64,000 bases of DNA from Balneolaceae bacterium (GTDB taxonomy: Bacteria; Bacteroidota; Rhodothermia; Balneolales; Balneolaceae), in the NCBI GenBank assembly GCA_017643365.1, contig JAEPNO010000005.1:1-64000 (forward strand). Direction: 5' to 3'. Made by a program: the position numbers and the translations under genes. Below the pieces are notes generated by a model that was not told where the DNA came from, ran no database searches, and saw only the letters and a program-made list of their open reading frames with translations. Of the stretch, positions 44,079-52,826 are shown one piece after another; position 1 is the stretch's first letter, and the number at the start of each line of letters is the position of its first letter.

Positions 44079-44873
44079 CTAATTACTTGAAATTCTAAAG
44101 GTTGTTTTGGTGGTATCGCTTACTAATCCACCAATATCTTTGGCGTAGTAAAGTATGTTGTAGTTTTGCGGATCGTTATTTGCGTTAATGGTAAAACTGG
44201 CGGTAAAAATAGAATCAGCTGCAACTTCGTCTTCTTGAGTTCCATTATCTTGCAATGAGAAAGGAGAGCCCGATACTTCACCACTCGCTGTGCTTATCAA
44301 TCGCAAGAACACACCATCGATGGTATCCTGACCATCTAAATCTGTAACTTTTGCTTTAAATGATACTACTTTAGAACCCTGATCCGGCAAGGAAACAGTT
44401 TCAGGGTTTTCTGCATAAACAATAACAGGGGCTGCATTCTGGAATCCGTTTATTTCGATGTAGGATTGTGCAAACGTACTGTTACCCGAGGAATTGAACG
44501 CGTTAACCTCCACAATTAAATTCATTATCGAAGTTGTTTTCGTTTCGATGAAGAAATTGGTGGAGAAACTTTCTCCATTTGGTACAAGTGTACCCGATTG
44601 TACAAATGTGTTATTTACTTGATCGATAACAACAAAGTTAAAAGATACGGGCTCTGCAATATCTTCCGGGGTAACGTTAATCGAAAATGTTACGGTAGTA
44701 TCTTTATAGCCATCGGTTTCCTTATCGAACGAAACTAGCGATGGTGACACCTCGAAATTAGAAATTCCGGGTGCATTTGGGGTTGTTGATGGAGGTTCGC
44801 CGGTGGCGTCACAACCGATCATAACAACCAATAAAATGAGTAAAAAGGATGAATAGTGAGAGAGGTTTTTCAA
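44079..44873 (-). CDS. Hypothetical lipoprotein with Ig-like repeats
   Basis: 264 aa from the TTG at 44873, which gives MKNLSHYSSFLLILLVVMIGC (lipobox, Cys21). A second TTG at 44903 would add ten residues and cannot be excluded. After the Cys, two beta-sandwich-like domains (about 35-130 and 140-260) are rich in Thr, Val and Asp; the second (VTDLDGQDTIDGVFLRL) resembles cadherin-like or Big domains. First gene of the eight-gene operon, 2 bp before the propeller gene. It begins beside the divergent trp leader. Confidence 0.75.
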   Translation of the reverse strand: MKNLSHYSSFLLILLVVMIGCDATGEPPSTTPNAPGISNFEVSPSLVSFDKETDGYKDTTVTFSINVTPEDIAEPVSFNFVVIDQVNNTFVQSGTLVPNGESFSTNFFIETKTTSIMNLIVEVNAFNSSGNSTFAQSYIEINGFQNAAPVIVYAENPETVSLPDQGSKVVSFKAKVTDLDGQDTIDGVFLRLISTASGEVSGSPFSLQDNGTQEDEVAADSIFTASFTINANNDPQNYNILYYAKDIGGLVSDTTKTTFRISSN

Positions 44874-45007
44874 ACCAAAAGCTGATATAATTTTCTGCGT
44901 CAATGTTACGGATATGCCGTCCTTAAATCCACTACGATATTGATTGCTTTAAATTGTGGAAATTCTTCGTTGCATTTAGAAAAGTGCCCCTTTATCTTCA
45001 GCGCGTT

Positions 45008-45082
45008 ATGCAAATTATCGTTTTAAATGAAACTACTTGGTGGTGGCCTGTTGATAACTCAACAGCGGGCTTGCTGCATTAA
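45008..45082 (+). CDS. trpL: Tryptophan leader peptide
   Basis: 24 codons starting ATG CAA ATT, with three tandem Trp codons (TGG TGG TGG) at codons 11-13, then Pro-Val-Asp-Asn-Ser-Thr, ending LLH and TAA at 45080-45082. The sequence is too short for gene finders but is placed exactly where a ribosome would stall over the attenuator hairpins. The only other ATG in the area starts a frame with Gly codons instead of Trp. No strong Shine-Dalgarno motif is visible. Confidence 0.85.
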   Translation: MQIIVLNETTWWWPVDNSTAGLLH

Positions 45083-45119
45083 TTTGCTGCTAACAGAAAT
45101 TGAATAAATACCCGCTGTT
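45048..45119 (+). promoter_or_regulatory. trp attenuator: alternative 1:2 and 2:3 hairpins
   Basis: Pause hairpin 1:2: ctgttga (45048-45054) with tcaacag (45059-45065), perfect, 4-nt loop. Antiterminator 2:3: aacagcggg (45061-45069) with cccgctgtt (45111-45119), perfect 9 bp. They share residues 45061-45065, so only one can form. A ribosome stalled on the three Trp codons (45038-45046) would cover strand 1 and free strand 2 for the antiterminator. A ribosome that finishes at 45082 would mask strand 2 and let the terminator form. This is the classical ribosome-mediated design. Confidence 0.85.
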
Positions 45120-45144
45120 CCTTTGGAAGAGTGGGTTTTTTTTT
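45110..45144 (+). terminator. trp attenuator terminator (hairpin 3:4)
   Basis: Stem acccgct-g-ttcc (45110-45121) with ggaa-g-agtgggt (45125-45136): 11 pairs including one G-U, with one G-G mismatch and a ttt loop. It is followed by nine T (45136-45144). Its left arm is the same segment used in the antiterminator, so the structures exclude each other. Being upstream of trpE it fixes the trpE start downstream of 45144. Confidence 0.88.
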
Positions 45145-45162
45145 GAAATCCATTTTTCAGCA

Positions 45163-46647
45163 GTGGTTTTAAATAAACAATCGACTTTGGATAAAAAAGA
45201 ATTTCTTTCACTCGCACAATCTTATACGGCTATTCCGGTATACAAACGGCTACTCGCTGATGTACTCACTCCGGTTTCTCTATTCTTAAATATTCGGGAA
45301 AACGCTCGATCCCCTTTTCTATTGGAATCGGTTGAAGGGGGCGAGCAACTGGCGCGTTATTCCTTTTTGGGGCGTAATCCGTATCAAGTGTTAACCTTCG
45401 ATGGCGAACGAACTACGCTCGAAAAGCATGGAAAAACATCAACGTTGGATCAAGGTTATTTCGATGCACTTCGAAACCTCACCACAGCGTATTCTGAGCC
45501 CTTTATCCCGGATCTACCAAGATTGACAGGCGGTGCAGTTGGTTTTTCAGCCTACGATACATTTCGCCTAGTAGAACATCTGCCTAACACTCCACCCGAC
45601 GATCTGCATATTCCCGAGGCCATTTGGTCGTTTTACGATGAGATCTTTGCTTTCGATCACGTGAAGCATCAAGTGGTTTTGATTAAAACGGTCTTTGTGG
45701 ATGAACATGACGATCTGGAACAAGCTTACGATGACGCAATTGCTGCTTTAGATGAGATGGAAGCAGCCGCAACCGGTGGAAACTTTCAAAAGCGCTCGTT
45801 TAAAATTCACCCCGAATCACTTTCCAGCAACATGGAGAAATCCTATTTCGAGGAAATTGTGAATAAGGGGAAAGAATACATTTACGAGGGAGATATCTTT
45901 CAGGTGGTGCTTTCGCAGCGTTTTCAGGCGGATATGGAAGGTGACGCGTTTATGCTGTATCGGGCGCTACGAATGGTGAATCCTTCGCCATATTTGTTTT
46001 TCCTAGATTTTGATGGATTCCACATCGTAGGATCATCGCCCGAAGTATTGGTAAGCGTGCAAGATCGAAAAGTGAAAGTATTGCCGATCGCCGGAACTCG
46101 TCCCAGAGGTAAAAATCACGTCGAGGATGTTGCTTTAGAGCAGGATTTACTTGCCGATCCCAAAGAACTGGCAGAACATGTTATGTTGGTTGATTTAGGT
46201 CGAAATGATTTATCACGCGTATGCACCCCGGGAACGGTTAAGCTTGTTCGTGATCATGTGATAGAGCGATATTCGCATGTGATGCATATTGTGAGCGAAG
46301 TTGAAGGCCACTTGGCTGAAGAAAACACCTCGGTAGACGCATTGATGCAGTGTTTCCCGGCAGGAACGGTGAGTGGGGCACCTAAAATTAGAGCGATGGA
46401 AATAATCGACGAGTTTGAGCCCACCAAAAGAGGCATTTATGCAGGGGCAGTTGGTTATTTCGATTTTTCCGGAAATATGGACACCTGCATCGCTATCCGA
46501 ACCATGGTGGTAACGCCAAACAAAGTGTACATTCAAGCCGGAGCAGGAATTGTGGCCGATTCCGATCCGCACAAAGAATTCGAAGAAACTCAAAATAAAG
46601 CCGGAGCATTAGTTCAGGCACTAAGCATTGCACTAGACATACAATGA
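45163..46647 (+). CDS. trpE: Anthranilate synthase component I
   Basis: 494 aa from the GTG at 45163; an alternative TTG at 45187 gives the usual DKKEFLSLAQSY start and is nearly as likely. An in-frame start at 45100 lies within the attenuator and is rejected. The Trp feedback-binding element LLESVEGGE is present near residue 50, and the chorismate core shows SPYLFFLDFDGFHIVGSSPE, GTRPRG and CFPAGTVSGAPK, ending with the YIQAGAGIVADSDP motif. It makes anthranilate from chorismate using ammonia from TrpG. Overlaps trpS by 4 nt. Confidence 0.95.
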   Translation: MVLNKQSTLDKKEFLSLAQSYTAIPVYKRLLADVLTPVSLFLNIRENARSPFLLESVEGGEQLARYSFLGRNPYQVLTFDGERTTLEKHGKTSTLDQGYFDALRNLTTAYSEPFIPDLPRLTGGAVGFSAYDTFRLVEHLPNTPPDDLHIPEAIWSFYDEIFAFDHVKHQVVLIKTVFVDEHDDLEQAYDDAIAALDEMEAAATGGNFQKRSFKIHPESLSSNMEKSYFEEIVNKGKEYIYEGDIFQVVLSQRFQADMEGDAFMLYRALRMVNPSPYLFFLDFDGFHIVGSSPEVLVSVQDRKVKVLPIAGTRPRGKNHVEDVALEQDLLADPKELAEHVMLVDLGRNDLSRVCTPGTVKLVRDHVIERYSHVMHIVSEVEGHLAEENTSVDALMQCFPAGTVSGAPKIRAMEIIDEFEPTKRGIYAGAVGYFDFSGNMDTCIAIRTMVVTPNKVYIQAGAGIVADSDPHKEFEETQNKAGALVQALSIALDIQ

Positions 46648-47630
46648 GCAAAAAGAAAACTATTTTATCAGGAATTCAGCCTTCGGGTAAACTCCATATT
46701 GGTAACTACTTCGGGGCTATTCGTCAACACATTGCTATGCAGAACGAAGGCGATGCGTTCTACTTTATTGCCAATTACCATTCGCTTACAAGTGTTCGAG
46801 ATGGCAAACAATTGTATCAAAACACCATCGATGTAACGCTTGATTATCTCGCTCTTGGTTTAGATCCCGAAAAAGCGACTTTCTTCGCACAATCGGATGT
46901 GCCACAAGTAACTGAGTTGGCATGGATTCTTGGTACTCTCACTCCGGTAAGTTTGATGGAGAAAGGAGTGTCTTACAAAGATAAAATAGCGGCTGGATTA
47001 AGTCCGAACGTGGGTTTGTTTACCTATCCGATCCTTCAAGCCGCTGATATCTTGATTTATCATTCGGATGTAGTGCCTGTTGGAGAAGATCAAAAACAAA
47101 ACATTGAGATTTGCCGTGACTTAGCAGGGAAATTCAATCGAGAGTACGATGGCGAATTCTTAGTTATTCCCGAAGATCATATTGTGAAATCGGTGGCAGT
47201 GGTTCCCGGAACGGATGGACGTAAGATGAGCAAGAGTTATGGTAACACGATCTCCATTTTTGGGGAAGGAAAATCCTACAAAAAAACCATCATGTCGATT
47301 CAGACAGATTCAACACCGCTCGAAGATCCCAAAGATCCCGAAACCGACAATGTGTTTGCGTTGATCAAACTGTTTGCATCGAAAGAGGAGCAAGAGGAAA
47401 TCGCTGCCAAATATCGAGCCGGTGGCTATGGTTACGGACATGCAAAGAAAGAGCTACTGGGCTTCATCCAGAGCTATTTTGGGGATGCACTCGAAAAGCG
47501 GAAACAGCTTGAACAAGATATCGATTATGTGAAAGATGTTCTTGCCGAGGGCGGAAAGAAAGCCCGAATCAGAGCTGAGCAGGTGATGGAGCCAATCCGT
47601 GAAGTGACCGGAATTATAAGGAGCTTCTGA
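46644..47630 (+). CDS. trpS: Tryptophanyl-tRNA synthetase
   Basis: 328 aa, class I synthetase of normal length. HIGN (HIGH-like) at residues 18-21 and KMSKS at 194-198 are both present, with GIQPSGKLHIGNYFGA and DVVPVGEDQKQ. It charges tRNA-Trp. Its place between trpE and trpG, with ATGA-type overlaps on both sides, is unusual and puts charging capacity under the same attenuator as the biosynthetic genes. Confidence 0.95.
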   Translation: MSKKKTILSGIQPSGKLHIGNYFGAIRQHIAMQNEGDAFYFIANYHSLTSVRDGKQLYQNTIDVTLDYLALGLDPEKATFFAQSDVPQVTELAWILGTLTPVSLMEKGVSYKDKIAAGLSPNVGLFTYPILQAADILIYHSDVVPVGEDQKQNIEICRDLAGKFNREYDGEFLVIPEDHIVKSVAVVPGTDGRKMSKSYGNTISIFGEGKSYKKTIMSIQTDSTPLEDPKDPETDNVFALIKLFASKEEQEEIAAKYRAGGYGYGHAKKELLGFIQSYFGDALEKRKQLEQDIDYVKDVLAEGGKKARIRAEQVMEPIREVTGIIRSF

Positions 47631-48190
47631 TGGTACTCATTATCGACAACTACGATTCGTTTACCTACAATTTAGTGCACCTGATTGCCGTAGAAACTGA
47701 GGACTATAAAGTGATCAGAAACGATGCAATGAGCATCGAAGAAATCAAGGCGCTAAACCCAACAAAGATTCTAATTTCGCCCGGCCCGGGAAGACCGCAC
47801 GAAGCCGGCATCACCGAACAAGTGATTCAAGAACTTGGCGATGAGATTCCGATTTTAGGAGTGTGTTTAGGTCATCAAGCAATTGGCGAAGTGTTTGGGG
47901 TAAAAGTAGTTCATGCGCCCACCTTAATGCATGGTAAGGTGAGTGACGTGGCTCATGATGGGAAATCCATCTTCGAAAATGTAGAAAAAGATTTTACCGC
48001 AACACGCTATCATTCTTTAATTCTTGATCCCGAAACTATCCCAGATGAATTAGAAGTTACAGCACGAAGTGGCGATATTGTGATGGGTGTTCGTCATCGC
48101 TCGAAACCCATAGAAGGCATTCAATTTCATCCGGAGAGTATTCTTACCACAGAAGGACCTAAAATGATTTCAAACTGGTTAAAACAATAA
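47630..48190 (+). CDS. trpG: Anthranilate synthase glutamine amidotransferase component
   Basis: 186 aa, single-domain class I amidotransferase. Nucleophile Cys79 in ILGVCLGHQAIGE, catalytic His167 and Glu169 in IQFHPES, and the NYDSFTYNLVH start typical of TrpG/PabA. It supplies ammonia to TrpE. Start overlaps the trpS stop (TGATG) and its end overlaps trpD by 1 nt. It could also serve PabB, as in other bacteria. Confidence 0.94.
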   Translation: MVLIIDNYDSFTYNLVHLIAVETEDYKVIRNDAMSIEEIKALNPTKILISPGPGRPHEAGITEQVIQELGDEIPILGVCLGHQAIGEVFGVKVVHAPTLMHGKVSDVAHDGKSIFENVEKDFTATRYHSLILDPETIPDELEVTARSGDIVMGVRHRSKPIEGIQFHPESILTTEGPKMISNWLKQ

Positions 48191-49212
48191 TGGATTTTAA
48201 AGAAATATTAGAGCGTTTATCCTTCTCCGAAGATTTGATTCCAGAAGACGCAGACTTTGCTATTCGACAAATTATGTCGGGGAAAGTGAGCAACGAGCAA
48301 GTAGCCGGATTTCTCACGGCAATGCGACTTAAGGGAGAGACTCACCAAGAACTGACTGCTTTTGTAAAGGTGATGCGGGAGAAATCGGAAAAAGTAAACG
48401 TAAATGTAGATGGTGCCATCGATTTGGTGGGCACGGGTGGCGATAAATCAGGGACATTCAACATTTCCACCGTTTCCTCATTTATTGTTGCCGGAGCTGG
48501 AGTGCCGGTAATTAAACACAACAACCGTAGTGCATCGAGCAAATGCGGTAGTGCTGATGTGTTAGAAAAAATGGGCGCCGACATCGAGTTAAGAGCCAGT
48601 CAGGTTGAACGAGTGTTTAATGAAGTCGGAATTGCGTTCATGTTTGCACCAATGTTTCACCCGGCTATGAAATACGTAATGCCAGCCCGCCGTGCGCTTG
48701 GATTCCGAACTTTTTTCAATATTCTCGGCCCAATGTGTAATCCGGCAGGAGTTCGTCGCTATGTAATTGGCGCATTCAGCAAAGTAGTTGCCGAAAAGAT
48801 GGCGCACATCTTAGCAAATCTCGAAACTGAGTTCGCTTACACTATCAATTCGCACGATGGATTAGATGAATTGAGTTTAACTTCGCAAGTGGATGTATTC
48901 GAATTAAAGGACAGTATTTTATCGATGCCGATTTTATTCGACCCGGAAACATTGGGCTTTCAACGCTATTCTATGGCTGATATCACAGGTGGCGGTCCTG
49001 AAGAAAATGCCCAGATTTTTGAAAACATTTTGGATAACAACGCTACAAATGCTCAACGTGATATCGTGTTACTTAACGCGGCCTTTGGGATTCAGGCTTC
49101 GGGCAAAGTGGTTAGTTTAGGTGAAGCGAAAATCCTGGCAGAAGAAAGTCTGGAATCAGGCAAAGCGCGTGATATTTTTGATGCCTATGTGGAGGCGAGT
49201 AGAAACGTATAA
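48190..49212 (+). CDS. trpD: Anthranilate phosphoribosyltransferase
   Basis: 340 aa. Glycine-rich PRPP site DLVGTGGDKSGTFNIST, KHNNRSASSKCGSADVLE, and the HDGLDELSL segment near 235. It adds phosphoribose to anthranilate. Part of the tight trp run, 2 bp before trpC. Confidence 0.95.
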   Translation: MDFKEILERLSFSEDLIPEDADFAIRQIMSGKVSNEQVAGFLTAMRLKGETHQELTAFVKVMREKSEKVNVNVDGAIDLVGTGGDKSGTFNISTVSSFIVAGAGVPVIKHNNRSASSKCGSADVLEKMGADIELRASQVERVFNEVGIAFMFAPMFHPAMKYVMPARRALGFRTFFNILGPMCNPAGVRRYVIGAFSKVVAEKMAHILANLETEFAYTINSHDGLDELSLTSQVDVFELKDSILSMPILFDPETLGFQRYSMADITGGGPEENAQIFENILDNNATNAQRDIVLLNAAFGIQASGKVVSLGEAKILAEESLESGKARDIFDAYVEASRNV

Positions 49213-49214
49213 TT

Positions 49215-50030
49215 ATGCCAACCATTTTAGATAAGATTGTTACTCAAACAGCTGAAGACCTTAAAATGAGGAAGAGAAAGCTGCATTTTAACGACCTGCA
49301 TTCTCTTGAAGGCTTCGAGAAAGAAAGGAAATCGTTTAAAAAAGCACTTCAAGCTGAGGGTGTTTCGGTGATTGCCGAAGTAAAGAAAGCATCGCCATCA
49401 AAAGGAATAATTCGAGAAGATTTCAATCCGGTTGATATTGCGCTTCGGTATCAGGATGGAGGAGCATCGGCTATTTCCGTGCTCACCGACGAACCATTTT
49501 TTAAGGGTGATTTGGCCTACTTGTCGGATATTTCTAAACGAGTTGTACTGCCATTGTTAAGAAAGGATTTTATTATCGATCCTTATCAAATCAAAGAAGC
49601 ACGTGCTTTCGGTGCTGATGCCTTTTTAATCATCATGGCCATTGTTTCGGATGCACAATTGGATGAATTACTTGCAGCCGGAAAAGAGTTTGGACTAGAT
49701 GCTTTGGTAGAATGTTACGATCAGGAAGACTTTGATCGAGTTCCTTTTGATCGAGTAGATATTTTGGGTGTGAATAATCGCGATCTCAAGAATTTCGAAG
49801 TGGATGTGCATCGTGGAATTTCCATCCTACAACAAGCTCCCGAAGGTACCGTACTGGTTTCAGAAAGTGGGATTTCAACCGGAAACGATATGGCGATGCT
49901 TCAACACAATAAGATTGATACTGTGTTGATAGGAGAACACTTTATGCGTCAACCCGATCCCGGGAAGGCAGTATCTCTTTTGAAAGAACAAGGCGAAGAA
50001 ATGTACGATCGGAGTTTGCAAAATGGCTAA
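49215..50030 (+). CDS. trpC: Indole-3-glycerol phosphate synthase
   Basis: 271 aa, TIM barrel. Catalytic Lys in VIAEVKKASPSKG, LLRKDFIID, the Glu in ALVECYD, GVNNRDLKNFEVD and the phosphate site SESGISTGND. It closes the indole ring. Separate from TrpF here (not the fused form of E. coli); the two genes overlap by 8 nt. Confidence 0.95.
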   Translation: MPTILDKIVTQTAEDLKMRKRKLHFNDLHSLEGFEKERKSFKKALQAEGVSVIAEVKKASPSKGIIREDFNPVDIALRYQDGGASAISVLTDEPFFKGDLAYLSDISKRVVLPLLRKDFIIDPYQIKEARAFGADAFLIIMAIVSDAQLDELLAAGKEFGLDALVECYDQEDFDRVPFDRVDILGVNNRDLKNFEVDVHRGISILQQAPEGTVLVSESGISTGNDMAMLQHNKIDTVLIGEHFMRQPDPGKAVSLLKEQGEEMYDRSLQNG

Positions 50031-50664
50031 TCAAACCAAAGTGAAAATTTGTGGAATCACCAATTTGGAGGATGCCCGATTCGCATCCGGTGCCATGGTT
50101 GATTATCTGGGATTCATCTTCGTGGAATCGAGTCCGCGCTACATCGATCCTGAAAAAGCGGGAGCGATCGTAAACTGGGTGGAGGGACCGGAAAAAGTAG
50201 GTGTATTCATGGATCAACCGCTTGATGATGTAAATGTGCTTGCCAAATTTTCGGGAATTGATCTGGTGCAGTTGCACGGAAACGAAACACTCGAGTATTG
50301 CCAATTGATTGAAAAACCGATTATCAAGGTGATTCATGTTGGGGAAACATCCTCAAAAGAAGAAATTGAAACACAGGTAGCGTTGTACAGCGAAGTTGCT
50401 GAGTTTCTTTTGTTCGATACCAAAGCAAACGGCAAATTTGGTGGAACGGGAAAGACTTTTGATTGGTCGTTATTAAACGAGATCGCTGATGATATTCCAT
50501 TCTTTCTTGCCGGTGGATTGAATCCAGAGAATGTATCGGGAGCCATAGAAATGGTTCAGCCTTTTGCGGTGGATTTGAACAGTGGTGTAGAAGAAGAGCC
50601 TGGACTCAAAGATTTCGAAAAAATTGAACAACTGATGGAAAACCTGAAGTCGTATATAATATGA
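50023..50664 (+). CDS. trpF: Phosphoribosylanthranilate isomerase
   Basis: 213 aa. Catalytic Cys in VKICGITNLEDARFA, VGVFMDQPLDDV, VQLHGNET, the catalytic Asp in LLFDTKANGKFGGTGKTFDW, and the phosphate site AGGLNPENV. It converts PRA to CdRP, the TrpC substrate. Followed by a 112-bp gap with a palindromic hairpin before trpB. Confidence 0.95.
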   Translation: MANQTKVKICGITNLEDARFASGAMVDYLGFIFVESSPRYIDPEKAGAIVNWVEGPEKVGVFMDQPLDDVNVLAKFSGIDLVQLHGNETLEYCQLIEKPIIKVIHVGETSSKEEIETQVALYSEVAEFLLFDTKANGKFGGTGKTFDWSLLNEIADDIPFFLAGGLNPENVSGAIEMVQPFAVDLNSGVEEEPGLKDFEKIEQLMENLKSYII

Positions 50665-50684
50665 TTTCAATTTAACGTCACCCT

Positions 50685-50710
50685 GATCCGCCGACTGGCG
50701 GAGAAGGATC
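50685..50710. repeat. Palindromic hairpin between trpF and trpB
   Basis: Inner stem tccgcc / ggcgga (loop gact, 50687-50702) nested inside gatcc / ggatc. No T-run follows, so it is not an intrinsic terminator. The 'ccctga...aaggatc' frame resembles a known kind of short intergenic repeat of this group. It might still affect mRNA processing or stability between trpF and trpB. Confidence 0.6.
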
Positions 50711-50776
50711 AACAATATTAATAAATTGGCAGATTAAACACCGATAAACTCGGCTCGCTGAATCACAACGAACGAT

Positions 50777-51979
50777 ATGCAAACAACAGAAACCAAGACA
50801 ACCTACAATCAACCAAACGCCCGCGGTTACTTTGGCGATTATGGCGGAAAGTTTGTACCTGAAATTCTGATTCCGGCTATCACTGCCTTGGAACAAGAGT
50901 ATCAGAAAGCGCAAAATGATCCTGAGTTTTTACGCGAGTATCACGAACTATTGGAAGAGTATGTTGGTCGTCCAACTAAGTTAACATTCGCAGATAAACT
51001 CACTGCGCATTACGGCAAAGCCAAGATTTATTTAAAGCGGGAGGATTTGTGCCACACCGGTGCGCATAAAATCAATAATGCAATCGGGCAGATTCTACTG
51101 GCTCGACGCATGGGCAAAACCCGCATCATTGCCGAAACGGGTGCAGGTCAGCATGGTGTGGCAACGGCAACCGCTTGCGCAAAGTTTGGGATGGAATGCA
51201 TCGTTTACATGGGCGCAGAAGACACCGTTCGCCAAAAATTGAATGTAGATCGCATGCAGTTGATGGGCGCTGAGGTTCGGGAAGTTACCAGTGGTTCTCA
51301 AACATTGAAAGACGCCACTAACGAGGCCATTCGCGATTGGGTGACCAACGTTGAAGATACATTTTACATCATTGGTTCGGTGGTTGGTCCTCATCCTTAC
51401 CCTATGATGGTTCGCAATTTCCATCGTGTGATTGGAGATGAAGCCAAGCGACAGATTTTAGAGAAAGAAGGACGTTTGCCCGATTATTTGGTTGCTTGCG
51501 TTGGCGGTGGATCAAACGCTTTGGGACTGTTTTATCCTTTTATGGACGATGATGTACAGATTATTGGCGTTGAAGCAGCGGGCTATGGAGTGGATTCCGG
51601 CCAAACTGCGGCTACCATCACCAAAGGAACACCGGGTATTTTACATGGTTCGTTGAGTTATTTGCTCCACGATCAAAACGGACAAATTGAGCTGGCACAT
51701 TCTATATCAGCAGGGTTAGATTATCCGGGAATTGGTCCTGAGCATTCCTTTTTACACGATTCCGGCCGAGTACAATATCATGCAGTAACGGATGAAGAAG
51801 CCATGGAAGCCGTGAAGTTATTGTCACAAAAAGAAGGGATTATTCCGGCACTAGAGACAGCCCACGCGTTTGCATGGTTAGAAAACCTGATGCCAACCAC
51901 TTCCAAAGATGAAATTGTGATATTGAATCTCTCCGGTCGTGGTGATAAGGACATGAAAACAATCTCTGAAAACCTGTAA
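50777..51979 (+). CDS. trpB: Tryptophan synthase beta subunit
   Basis: 400 aa. PLP lysine Lys98 in [29 protein letters not shown], the phosphate loop [13 protein letters not shown], and [12 protein letters not shown] near the end. Joins indole and serine to tryptophan in an alpha2-beta2 complex with TrpA. First gene after the 112-bp gap, so it may have an extra promoter, which I cannot identify. Confidence 0.96.
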   Translation: MQTTETKTTYNQPNARGYFGDYGGKFVPEILIPAITALEQEYQKAQNDPEFLREYHELLEEYVGRPTKLTFADKLTAHYGKAKIYLKREDLCHTGAHKINNAIGQILLARRMGKTRIIAETGAGQHGVATATACAKFGMECIVYMGAEDTVRQKLNVDRMQLMGAEVREVTSGSQTLKDATNEAIRDWVTNVEDTFYIIGSVVGPHPYPMMVRNFHRVIGDEAKRQILEKEGRLPDYLVACVGGGSNALGLFYPFMDDDVQIIGVEAAGYGVDSGQTAATITKGTPGILHGSLSYLLHDQNGQIELAHSISAGLDYPGIGPEHSFLHDSGRVQYHAVTDEEAMEAVKLLSQKEGIIPALETAHAFAWLENLMPTTSKDEIVILNLSGRGDKDMKTISENL

Positions 51980-51999
51980 GGGCGGATTGCTATCCGCCC
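51980..51999 (+). other. Perfect 8-bp hairpin between trpB and trpA
   Basis: gggcggat, loop tgct, atccgccc, starting 1 bp after the trpB stop. Very GC-rich for this region. Without a T-run it is unlikely to be a full terminator, but it could stabilise the 3' end of processed trpB mRNA or reduce read-through into trpA. Confidence 0.65.
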
Positions 52000-52017
52000 C
52001 AATTATTGTCTGAATAG

Positions 52018-52815
52018 ATGAACCGAATTACAAAGAAATTTCAAGAAAAAGGCGCTGATGAAAAGCTAATGAGCTTGTTCATTACGGCCGGATACCCCGA
52101 TTTAGAATCCACCGTTGATTTGGTGCTGGGTTTCGAGAAAAACGGAGCCGATCTGATCGAATTAGGAATGCCGTTCAGTGATCCATTGGCTGATGGACCA
52201 ACCATTCAGTATTCAAGCGATGTGGCCATCGAAAAAGGTATTTCCATCGATAAAATCATGGATATGGTCGGAGAAATCCGAAAGCATTCCGAGATTCCGA
52301 TTATTTTGATGGGATATATGAATCCGGTGCTTCGCTACGGAGTTGCTAAGTTTTGCGAACGTGCAAAAGCCGTGGGCGTAGATGGCTTTATCTTGCCGGA
52401 CATCCCTGTTGAAGAAAGTGGCTTGATCGAACATGAAGCTGCAAAGGTGGATATTCCGATTATTTATTTAGTAGCTCCAAATACGAGTGATGATCGTATG
52501 CAGCTTGCGGATCAGAAATCAGGTGGGTTTGTGTATTGTGTTTCTGTAACCGGTGTGACCGGAGCCCGAAGTGGTGAAGAAGTATCGCAATCAGTAAATA
52601 CCTTCATCGAAAGAGTTGGTAAAAACGTAACCAAGAATCCGAAGATGGTCGGGTTTGGGATAAAATCATATCAAGATGCACAACAAATAGCTGAAAAAGC
52701 GGATGGTTTTATTGTGGGCAGTGCATTAATCAATACGATAAAAGATGTGTATCCACAACAAAACTGGAAAGAGCACGTCTTTGAATTCGTACATTCTTTA
52801 AAATTTGGAAAATAG
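52018..52815 (+). CDS. trpA: Tryptophan synthase alpha subunit
   Basis: 265 aa. Catalytic Glu in DLIELGMPFSDPLADGP, catalytic Asp in GFILPDIPVEE, YLVAPNTSDDR, and the phosphate loop VTGVTGAR with VGFGIKS. It cleaves indole-glycerol phosphate and passes indole to TrpB. Starts 38 bp after trpB. Followed after 11 bp by the DUF4837 gene. Confidence 0.95.
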   Translation: MNRITKKFQEKGADEKLMSLFITAGYPDLESTVDLVLGFEKNGADLIELGMPFSDPLADGPTIQYSSDVAIEKGISIDKIMDMVGEIRKHSEIPIILMGYMNPVLRYGVAKFCERAKAVGVDGFILPDIPVEESGLIEHEAAKVDIPIIYLVAPNTSDDRMQLADQKSGGFVYCVSVTGVTGARSGEEVSQSVNTFIERVGKNVTKNPKMVGFGIKSYQDAQQIAEKADGFIVGSALINTIKDVYPQQNWKEHVFEFVHSLKFGK

Positions 52816-52826
52816 TTAACACGTTT

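Noticed and set aside
45100-45162. trpE start at 45100
   Set aside because: The extra codons are the antiterminator and terminator arms of the attenuator; the conserved TrpE N-terminus starts after them.
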